DNA of 42,041 bases from DATJZG01 sp035499295. GTDB lineage: Bacteria; Myxococcota; Myxococcia; Myxococcales; Anaeromyxobacteraceae. A model generated the notes under the pieces. That model was not told the origin of the DNA. It saw nothing but the letters and a program-made list of their open reading frames with translations, and made no database searches. The translations under genes and the position numbers were made by a program. Positions 35,320 to 42,041 of the stretch are shown one piece after another. Every line of letters begins with the position of its first letter. The stretch's first letter is position 1. Location: positions 1-42,041 of the forward strand of contig DATJZG010000128.1 in assembly GCA_035499295.1 (NCBI GenBank), given 5' to 3'.

Positions 35320-36684
35320 TCAGGCGATGCGCAGGTGGGCCGAGAGGGCCGGGGCGCCCCCGCCGCGGAAGGCGTCGAGCGCCAGGTCGGCCGGGGAGCG
35401 GCGCGAGGCGGCGATGGCCTTGAGCGGCGCGAGCCAGACGCGCTCGTCCTCCCCCCGCTGCCCGCAGGCCCCCTGGCGGCAGAGGCCGAGCGAGGAGGCG
35501 TCGAGGAGCTCCGCGGCCAGCTCGGCCAGGGAGCGGCCCCCGGGGAGGCGCGCCGAGAGCCCCTCGCGCCCGGCCGCGTCGCGGAGCGCCACCCGCTCCT
35601 CGAGGCCGAGGCGCTTCACCCGGTCCCAGGCCCAGTCGCGCGACTCCTTGCTGTGGAGGACGCCCTTCCAGAAGGCGGCGAGCGCCTTCACCAGCTCCGG
35701 GGCGACCGAGTCGGTCCCGCGCACCTCGATGACGCCCTTCAGCCGCACCTCGGGGAAGAGCGCAGAGAGGTGGTCCTCCCAGTCGGAGAGCGCAGGGTGG
35801 TGGCCCGAGAGCCCGCGCGCGAGGAAATCGCGGAAGGTCGCCCCCCCGGGCTCGAGGTAGCGCCCCTCGCGACGCAGGAACACCATGGGCACGTCGAGCG
35901 CCCACTCGGTGTAGCGGCGGAAGGCGTCCTCCTCGAACCCAGGCTCGAAGGCGAACGGGAGGAGCCCGCAGCGCGCCGGGTCGGTGTGGTTCCACACCTC
36001 GGTGCGGTAGCTCTTCCAGCCGACCTCGCTGCCGCCCACGACGGGAGAGTTCGCGCACAGCGCCACCACCGCCGGCTGCACCGCCAGCGCCACCCGGAGC
36101 TTCTCGGCGGCGTCGCGCTCGGACCCGAAGTCGAAGGAGGCCTGCGCCGAGGCGGTCATCGACATCATGTCCTCGGCGAGCCGCCCCCGGGCCCGGAGGA
36201 AGGGGCGCATGACGGCGTAGCGCGCCTTCGGCACCCAGCGCGCCGTGGCCGGGGAGCCCCAGGGCCGGTAGCCGCTGCCCAGGAGCTCGACGCCGAGCTC
36301 CTCGGCGATGGCCCCGGCCATCTCCAGGTGGTGGTCGATCTCGGCCGCCACCTCGTGCACGTCCTTGAAGGGGCGGCCGGACAGCTCGAGCTGCCCCCCG
36401 GGCTCGATGGAGATGGTGAGGCCGGCGCGCTCGGCGGCGATGGCGCGGCCTGCCTCCTCCACCGGCCGGTAGCCGTAGCGCGAGAAGGCCCGCAGCACGG
36501 CCTCGATCCCGCGCGGGCCGTCGTAGGGGACGGGCTCCAGCGTCCCCCGGATCTGCGGGAGGGCCTCGTACTCGATCCCCACCTTCCACTCGGCGGGAGG
36601 GCGCTCGCGGGCGCGGAACCAGGCGACGAGGTCCCCCACCTCCCGCACGGGCGGGCTCTCGCCGGCGCGCCTGTCGAGCGACAT
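35320..36684 (-). CDS. gshA: Glutamate--cysteine ligase, plant/GCS2 type
   Basis: This enzyme makes gamma-glutamylcysteine, the first step of glutathione synthesis. The 454-residue product has the GCS2 motifs KVGIEYEALPQ near the N terminus, ISIEPGGQLELSGRPF, SMTASAQASFDFGSE, CANSPVVGGSEVGWKSYRTEVWNHTDPAR and RGTDSVAPELV. The plant-like GCS2 form is widespread in proteobacteria and Myxococcota. No glutathione synthetase is seen in the window. ATG 36684 was chosen by homology; the frame continues upstream to 36906 through Arg/Pro-rich sequence without family match. A TACATT hexamer lies eight bases before the start and no ribosome site is visible, consistent with a leaderless message. Confidence 0.92.
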   Translation of the reverse strand: MSLDRRAGESPPVREVGDLVAWFRARERPPAEWKVGIEYEALPQIRGTLEPVPYDGPRGIEAVLRAFSRYGYRPVEEAGRAIAAERAGLTISIEPGGQLELSGRPFKDVHEVAAEIDHHLEMAGAIAEELGVELLGSGYRPWGSPATARWVPKARYAVMRPFLRARGRLAEDMMSMTASAQASFDFGSERDAAEKLRVALAVQPAVVALCANSPVVGGSEVGWKSYRTEVWNHTDPARCGLLPFAFEPGFEEDAFRRYTEWALDVPMVFLRREGRYLEPGGATFRDFLARGLSGHHPALSDWEDHLSALFPEVRLKGVIEVRGTDSVAPELVKALAAFWKGVLHSKESRDWAWDRVKRLGLEERVALRDAAGREGLSARLPGGRSLAELAAELLDASSLGLCRQGACGQRGEDERVWLAPLKAIAASRRSPADLALDAFRGGGAPALSAHLRIA

Positions 36685-37012
36685 GGGTGCGCAATGTATC
36701 CCTCGACCCCGGGTCGCGCCAGCGCCGCCGGCGCGGCCGGTGGAACGGAGGGAGCGGGAGACGCCTCCCGCCTCTCCTCGCCTCGCCCGGGGGCGCCCAG
36801 GAACCGCCTCTCCCCGGCGCTCCGCCTTTCGGGCGGGGCGCGGGCCCGGGTGGGGAATTCGGCGGCCCGAGCCGCCGTTTCGGATGGGCGCAGGTGATCG
36901 GCCCAAAGCGCCGCCGTCCCTCGCACCGGAGGATCACTTGCGCCACCTCGCCGCTGCCCCTATCCTCCCGAAAACGGCAGGGATCACGTTTGCCGCTGGG
37001 ACTCGCCCTTAC
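36685..37012. other. Divergent intergenic region between gshA and the S41 peptidase gene
   Basis: This 328-bp gap holds no convincing gene. On the minus side a -10-like TACATT (36693-36698) lies next to the gshA start. On the plus side TTGCGC (36938-36943) and TATCCT (36961-36966) are 17 bp apart and could be the S41 promoter. The heptamer GGATCAC occurs at 36931 and again at 36981, exactly 50 bp apart, once on each side of that -10. Confidence 0.4.
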
Positions 37013-40000
37013 ATGACCCGTTTCCTACGCCTCCTCGCCGCCGCGGCGACCGCGCTCGCGCTCACCGCCGGCATCGCCTTCCTCGCGTCGCGGCGCCCCG
37101 AGCCGCCCCGCACCGGCCTCGCCGCCGTCGCCTCCATGGGGGCGCACGGCGAAGCGCAGTCCACCGAGGAGGCGGAGGGCGGCTCCGACGCCAACTACCG
37201 CCTCGACAAGCTCCCGGTCCTCTCGCGCGTCGTCATCTACGTGAAGGAGAACTACGTCGACCCGCAGCGCATCGACCCGAAGGCCATGCTCGCCTCCTCG
37301 CTCGACCAGGTGGTGAAGACGGTGGCCGAGGTGATGGTGGAGGGCGACGTCTCCTCCGGCCGCCTCAAGGTCACGGTGGGCTCGGCGACGAAGGAGTTCG
37401 ACGTCTCGCACGTGGACTCCATCTGGCAGTTCCGGGCCTCGCTCGGCGAGATCATGGGCTTCGTCCAGGAGAACCTGGTCGCCCACAAGAACCTGCGGGA
37501 CATCGAGTACGCGGCGGTGAACGGCATGCTGCAGACGCTCGACCCGCACTCCATCCTGCTCGAGCCCAAGTACTTCAAGGAGATGAAGCTCCAGACGCGC
37601 GGCGAGTTCGGGGGCCTGGGGTTCGTCATCGGCATGCGGGACAGCAACCTCACCGTGATGAAGGTCCTGAAGGGGACGCCGGCGCAGCGGGCCGGGGTGA
37701 AGCCCAAGGACGTCATCGCCCGCATCGAGGAGCAGTCCACCATCAACATGGACCTGCAGGAGGCGGTGGACCAGCTGCGCGGCAAGCCGGGCACGCGGGT
37801 GAACATCACCGTGGCGCGGACCGGGAGCGAGCCCCGGCGCCTCGCCCTGGTGCGGGAGATCATCAACGTCGAGACGGTCCCCTTCGCCAAGCTCCTCGAC
37901 AAGAACGTGGGCTACGTGAAGGTGCAGCAGTTCTCTGCCAACACCACGCGCGACCTCGCCGCCGCCATCGCCCAGCAGAAGACCCAGGCGGGCGGCAAGC
38001 TCCAGGGGCTCATCCTCGACCTGCGCGGGAACCCGGGCGGCCTCCTCGAGCAGGCCATCCAGGTCTCCGACCTCTTCCTCTCCCAGGGCGTGATCGTGAA
38101 GACGGTGGGCGAGGGCGACCACCACCAGATCCACGAGGTGAAGGAGGCCCACCCCGACCGCACCGACATGCTCGACCTGCCCATCGTCATCATCGTCAAC
38201 AACGCCAGCGCCTCGGCGAGCGAGATCGTGGCGGGAGCGCTCAAGAACAACAACCGCGCCCTGGTGATCGGCCGCCAGACCTTCGGCAAGGGCTCGGTGC
38301 AGGTGCTCTACGACTTCGCCGACCCCTCCCGCCCGGGAGAGGACTCGGCCCTGAAGCTCACCATCGCCCAGTACCTCACCCCGGGGGACATCTCCATCCA
38401 GGAGGTGGGCATCATCCCCGACGTCACCCTGCAGCCCGGCCGGGCCCTGAAGGACGCGGTGAACTACTTCGCGCCCGCGCGCAGCATGGGCGAGGTCGAC
38501 CTCGACAAGCACTTCCAGAACCCGCTGCTCGGCGACGGCGGCGACTCGGCCAAGCGCGCCGAGGAGCGCAAGAAGAAGGCGGAGAAGTCTCCGCTCGAGC
38601 TGCGCTACCTCCTCGACGAGAAGGAGGACGCCGTCGCCAAGGCCATGAAGAAGGAGGCCCGCGAGGAGGCGCGCGTCGTCGCCCACGACGAGGCCGACCT
38701 CACCCCGGAGCAGCTCGAGGACGACGAGGCCGACGCCAACCCCGACGAGCTCGTCGAGGACTACCAGATCCGCTTCGCCAAGGACCTGCTCGCGCGGGCC
38801 CCCTTCGCCGACCGGGCCCGCCAGCTCGACGCAGCCAAGCTGCTCGTGGCCGAGCGGCGCGCCGAGGAGCAGAACCGGCTGCAGCAGCGCCTTTCGCAGC
38901 TCGGCGTCGACTGGGCGGTCGGCCCCGAGACCGGGACGCCGCGCCCGCTCGTCACCCTCACCCCCGCCGAGGGCAAGGCGGTGCGGGCCGGCGAGACCGC
39001 TCCCTGGACGATGACGGTGGAGAACCGCGGCGACGGAACCGCCTACCGCCTGCGCGGCTGGTCGCTCGCCGAGAAGAACCCATTGCTCGACCGGCGCGAG
39101 TTCGTCTTCGGCGCGCTCAAGCCCGGGCAGAAGAAGAGCTGGACCGTGCCGCTCAAGATCCCGAAGGGCATGGACAGCCGCTTCGACCGCATCTCCTTCC
39201 ACCTGGAGGACGAGGCCGGCCACCTCATCCCCGAGGTCACCTCCCACTTCGAGGTGGTGGAGCAGCCCCGGCCGCGATTCGCCTTCAGCGTGCAGGTGGA
39301 CGACGAGGCCATGGGCAACGGCGACGGCCTCATCGAGCGGGGCGAGGAGTTCCTGCTCCGGGTCGACGTGAAGAACGCCGGGGAGGGGCCAAGCGGCGAC
39401 AAGACCTTCGTCTCGCTCAAGAACCTGGGGGACGACAAGGTCTTCATCAAGAAGGGACGCGCGGTGGTGGGCACGATCCCGCCCGGCGAGTCGCGCCCCG
39501 CCGTGATGCAGGTGGAGGTGCGCAAGGGCATCAAGCTCGACAAGGTCCCGCTGCGCATCATGGTGGTGGACGAGAAGCTCGACGAGTACGTCTCGGAGAA
39601 GGTCGAGTTCCCCATCGCCTCCGAGGCGCCCGCCCGGGTGGCGGCCGAGGGAGCGCTGCGGGTGACCGCGCCTCGCGCCCTCGTCCGCTCGGGCGCAGAC
39701 CTCGAGGCGGCCCCGCTCGCCTCGGCGCCCAAGGGGGCGAGCTTCCCCACCTCGGCCAAGGTCGGCGGGCTCTACAAGGTGGAGTGGGAGAAGGGTCGCT
39801 TCGGCTTCGTCTCGCCCAGCGAGGTGCAGCCCTCCCGCGGCAAGCGCGAGGGGGTGGCCTCCCTGGTCTGGCAGCGCGAGCCACCGAGCATCGCTCTCGT
39901 CCCCGACCCCGCCCGGGGAGCGCCGGTGGTGGAACTCGATCGCATGAAGCTCGAGGGGCGCGCGAGCGTCCCGACCGGGGCGGGATCGTCCTCCAAGATC

Positions 40001-40213
40001 CGGGACGTCTTCGTCTTCGTGAACGACCAGAAGGTCTTCTTCCGCGTCGTCCCCGACGGCAAGGCCTCCGATATCGACTTCGCGACCGACGTCGCCCTCA
40101 AGCCCGGGAACAACACGGTCACCGTGATCGCCCGCGAGGACGAGGAGTTCCAGACCCGCCGGGCCATCGTGGTGCACCGGCGGGAGCCGGACGAGGTCGC
40201 CCAGAAGAAGTAG
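37013..40213 (+). CDS. S41 family C-terminal processing peptidase with long modular tail
   Basis: The 1066-residue protein has an N-terminal signal anchor (about 4-26), a helical region, a PDZ domain (about 195-280, with GEFGGLGFVIGM) and the S41 protease core with LILDLRGNPGGLL and the catalytic Ser/Lys pair in NNASASASEI (Ser 401) and FGKGSVQ (Lys 426), spaced 25 residues as in E. coli Prc. The core ends near 530. A charged Glu/Lys-rich helix (about 520-640) follows, then an NEW3/CARDB-like Ig domain (about 645-745), a second (about 755-865) with a Ca-binding-like GNGDGLIERGEE, an SH3-like domain (about 870-945) and a final beta domain (about 950-1066). It probably acts in the periplasm. 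ATG 37013 starts the signal; no ribosome site is clear. Confidence 0.9.
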   Translation: MTRFLRLLAAAATALALTAGIAFLASRRPEPPRTGLAAVASMGAHGEAQSTEEAEGGSDANYRLDKLPVLSRVVIYVKENYVDPQRIDPKAMLASSLDQVVKTVAEVMVEGDVSSGRLKVTVGSATKEFDVSHVDSIWQFRASLGEIMGFVQENLVAHKNLRDIEYAAVNGMLQTLDPHSILLEPKYFKEMKLQTRGEFGGLGFVIGMRDSNLTVMKVLKGTPAQRAGVKPKDVIARIEEQSTINMDLQEAVDQLRGKPGTRVNITVARTGSEPRRLALVREIINVETVPFAKLLDKNVGYVKVQQFSANTTRDLAAAIAQQKTQAGGKLQGLILDLRGNPGGLLEQAIQVSDLFLSQGVIVKTVGEGDHHQIHEVKEAHPDRTDMLDLPIVIIVNNASASASEIVAGALKNNNRALVIGRQTFGKGSVQVLYDFADPSRPGEDSALKLTIAQYLTPGDISIQEVGIIPDVTLQPGRALKDAVNYFAPARSMGEVDLDKHFQNPLLGDGGDSAKRAEERKKKAEKSPLELRYLLDEKEDAVAKAMKKEAREEARVVAHDEADLTPEQLEDDEADANPDELVEDYQIRFAKDLLARAPFADRARQLDAAKLLVAERRAEEQNRLQQRLSQLGVDWAVGPETGTPRPLVTLTPAEGKAVRAGETAPWTMTVENRGDGTAYRLRGWSLAEKNPLLDRREFVFGALKPGQKKSWTVPLKIPKGMDSRFDRISFHLEDEAGHLIPEVTSHFEVVEQPRPRFAFSVQVDDEAMGNGDGLIERGEEFLLRVDVKNAGEGPSGDKTFVSLKNLGDDKVFIKKGRAVVGTIPPGESRPAVMQVEVRKGIKLDKVPLRIMVVDEKLDEYVSEKVEFPIASEAPARVAAEGALRVTAPRALVRSGADLEAAPLASAPKGASFPTSAKVGGLYKVEWEKGRFGFVSPSEVQPSRGKREGVASLVWQREPPSIALVPDPARGAPVVELDRMKLEGRASVPTGAGSSSKIRDVFVFVNDQKVFFRVVPDGKASDIDFATDVALKPGNNTVTVIAREDEEFQTRRAIVVHRREPDEVAQKK

Positions 40214-40261
40214 GGACCCTTTCTCCCGGAGTGGCGGGATTCACGATAGAATTTCCCCTCC

Positions 40262-42041
40262 GTGGCAGGCGAGAGCAAAGGCGCATCGCCCGCGGGGAGC
40301 CAGCCCCGCGCCGGCTTCGAGCTCCGGCTCGAGCAGGGAAAGGCCTTCGTCTGCCTCTCCGATCGCCCCGTCGCCCCGGGCCTGCGGCTCGTGCACCTCG
40401 CCCTCGAGGTCCCCGAGGCCCGCTTCCCGTTCGACCCCTCCCGCGGCGCCGGCCAGTTCCGGCTGCAGCTCTGCGACCTGTCGCGGCTCGAGCTCGCGGC
40501 CGAGGCCGGGCTCCTCGAGGCCCTCGTGCCCCGCCTCGACCTCGCCGGGGCCGGGGTGGCCTCGCTCGAGCTCTCCCTCCGCCCCGGCTTCGCCGAGGGC
40601 GCCGGCGCGCTCGTGGGCGGGGCCCCCTTCAGCTTCCGCGTCTCGGTCGAGCCCTGCGGCGAGCAGGAGGTGGCGATCGCCGTCTACGAGCCGCGCACCT
40701 ACGCGCTCGCGCCCGTCCCGTCCGCCGCCCTGCCCTCGCTCCTCGCCCGATCGGCCGCGGCGCTCGGCCGCGCCGCCGGCGGCGAGGTGCGGGTGGACGC
40801 CCTCTCCCCGGTGCTCCTCAAGCTCCTGCCGGCGCGCGGCTGGAAGGTCCCGAGGGTGCAGGCGGCCCGGCTGGCGCTCGCCCGCGTCGGCGCCTCCGAG
40901 GTCCGCCTCGCCTGGGACCGCGCGCACTCGGGCCCGCCCGAGGGGACGCTCGACCCCGACCGCCTGGCCGGCGTCGAGGGAGCGCGCGCCTTCCGCGATG
41001 CCGAGTCGCTCCTCGAGCGCGGGCAGTTCGCCGAGGCGCGCAACGCCTGGCTCGCCCAGGGAGGCGCGGCCCAGTCCCACCCCTTCGGCGCCGCGCGGCT
41101 GCTCTCGCTCCTCACCGCCGACGAGCGCTTCCACGACGAGGCCCTCGACCTCGCCGCCCAGTGGCTCTCGCGCCGGCCGGACTTCGCCCCGGCGCTGTGC
41201 GCCGAGGCGGTGATCCGCGCCCACCGGGGCGAGCGCACCAAGGCCGCGCGCGCCTTCGCCGAGCTCGCCTCGGCGGCCTCCCGCCGCGGCGAGCAGCTCG
41301 GAGCGCTTCTCGCCGCCGAGGCCTGCTACGCCGCGGCCGGGGAGGAGGCGCCCGGGAGCGTGGCGCGCGCCGGCGAGGTGGCCCTGCAGGTCCGCCCCGA
41401 CCACCTCCCGTCCCTGCGGGCCCTCCTCGCCCTGGCCGAGCGGACAGGGGACCGCGAGGGCGTCCTGCGCGCCTGCCGGCGGCTGGCGGCGGTGGCGGCG
41501 GACGACGTCGAGCGCGCCCGCGCCCACGCTCGCCTCGCGGCGCTGCTCCTCGGCGTCGACCCGCCCGCGGCGAGGCTCCACCTCGACCAGGCGCTCCGGC
41601 TCGCGCCCGACGACGCGAGCGCGCTGCGGGCGCTCGCCCGCGCCTGCGAGGAGGCGGGCGAGTCGCTCCGGGCCGCCCGCGCCCACGACCGCCTGCGGGA
41701 GGTGCTCGCCGCGCGCGGCGAGGCCGCGGCCGCCGCGGAGGAGGCGCTCGCGGTGGGGGCGCTCTGGGAGGAGCGGCTCGGCCACCCGGAGAACGCGCTC
41801 CTGCGCTACCGCGAGGTGGCGGAGCTCGTCCCCGGCACCCCCGCCGCACGCGAGGCGCGGCTCCGGGCGGCGCGCCTCGCCGACTCGCTCGGCCACCGCG
41901 CCGAGGCGGCCGACCACTGGCACGCGCTCCTGCAGCTCCTCGACCCCGCCGACCCCGAGGCGAGGTCCCTCTCGGCCCGGGCCCACCGGGCGCTCGCGGA
42001 GGTGGCCGGCGGGTACCTCAAGGACCCGGCCGCGGCGGCGG
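40262..42041 (+). CDS. TPR-rich protein, cut by the window end
   Basis: A plus-strand frame opens with GTG 40262, 48 bp after the S41 stop, and runs without a stop to the window end (593 codons read). It is not closed within the window, so the C terminus is missing. The first 240 residues are a beta-rich, unrecognised domain without a signal peptide. From about residue 240 on the sequence is almost wholly helical with repeated A..A..L.P-type helix pairs (for example LRLAPDDASALRALARACEEAGESLRAA), typical of TPR. Myxococcota have many such long TPR proteins. Function unknown; partner of the S41 peptidase is only suggested by neighbourhood. Codon use (GC-rich third positions) supports this strand over the long antisense frame. 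Confidence 0.75.
   Translation, partial: MAGESKGASPAGSQPRAGFELRLEQGKAFVCLSDRPVAPGLRLVHLALEVPEARFPFDPSRGAGQFRLQLCDLSRLELAAEAGLLEALVPRLDLAGAGVASLELSLRPGFAEGAGALVGGAPFSFRVSVEPCGEQEVAIAVYEPRTYALAPVPSAALPSLLARSAAALGRAAGGEVRVDALSPVLLKLLPARGWKVPRVQAARLALARVGASEVRLAWDRAHSGPPEGTLDPDRLAGVEGARAFRDAESLLERGQFAEARNAWLAQGGAAQSHPFGAARLLSLLTADERFHDEALDLAAQWLSRRPDFAPALCAEAVIRAHRGERTKAARAFAELASAASRRGEQLGALLAAEACYAAAGEEAPGSVARAGEVALQVRPDHLPSLRALLALAERTGDREGVLRACRRLAAVAADDVERARAHARLAALLLGVDPPAARLHLDQALRLAPDDASALRALARACEEAGESLRAARAHDRLREVLAARGEAAAAAEEALAVGALWEERLGHPENALLRYREVAELVPGTPAAREARLRAARLADSLGHRAEAADHWHALLQLLDPADPEARSLSARAHRALAEVAGGYLKDPAAAA

Noticed and set aside
36683..37012. Upstream extension of the S41 reading frame by 110 codons
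   Set aside because: The extension has no homology and would place residues before the signal anchor that starts at ATG 37013.
40241..41986. Long minus-strand open frame of 581 codons opposite the TPR gene
   Set aside because: Its translation is Gly/Arg/Glu low-complexity with no family features, while the plus strand gives regular TPR helices. Antisense open frames are common at 75% GC.

Overview
The window is a very GC-rich (about 75%), gene-dense bacterial chromosome segment with short intergenic gaps. The content fits a Myxococcota member of the Anaeromyxobacter type: a deltaproteobacterial-style dcw cluster that is meso-DAP specific, several c-type cytochromes including a doubled-CXXCH multihaem protein, TPR-rich proteins and a large modular S41 peptidase. 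The taxon is inferred from gene content and composition. No marker rRNA is present.

Layout. (1) 174-11227, plus strand: murE-murF-mraY-murD-ftsW-murG-murC-murB-ddl, mostly joined by 4-bp start/stop overlaps, encoding the lipid II pathway and a SEDS glycosyltransferase. (2) 11235-15320, minus strand: a five-gene cassette placed head-on inside the dcw cluster. It has a small trihaem cytochrome, a ten-haem cytochrome and three tandem paralogues that join a cysteine-free thioredoxin-like domain to TPRs. This is the best candidate for an undescribed system in the window. (3) 15501-18891, plus: ftsQ-ftsA-ftsZ, closed by a strong hairpin. (4) 19020-21276: a hotdog thioesterase, an HD-domain protein and two unrecognised proteins. 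(5) 21392-25234, minus: trmB, a small lipoprotein and alaS. (6) 25277-28855, plus: a large lipoprotein followed by a MacB/LolD-type ABC ATPase and an FtsX-fold permease. (7) 28921-31049, minus: a small monohaem cytochrome c and an MltD-type lytic transglycosylase with two LysM domains. (8) 31208-33161, plus: a DusB-like tRNA dihydrouridine synthase and a ZIP-type metal transporter. (9) 33148-36684, minus: glutamate-cysteine ligase followed by an orphan PAS/GAF histidine kinase. (10) 37013-42041, plus: an S41 (Ctp/Prc) peptidase with a long multi-domain tail, then a TPR protein cut by the window end.

The dcw genes take UDP-MurNAc/GlcNAc precursors to lipid II (MurB, MurC, MurD, MurE, MurF, Ddl, MraY, MurG), polymerise septal glycan (FtsW) and build the division ring (FtsQ, FtsA, FtsZ). 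The lytic transglycosylase and possibly the S41 peptidase act on the same envelope. The cytochrome cassette interrupts this functional block and has its own strand and probably its own promoters. Convergent gene pairs in the window often end in compact palindromes that cover the stop codons. Several monocistronic genes have a -10-like hexamer only 6-8 nt before the start codon, which suggests leaderless transcripts. I saw no tRNA, rRNA, CRISPR array, insertion sequence or prophage gene.
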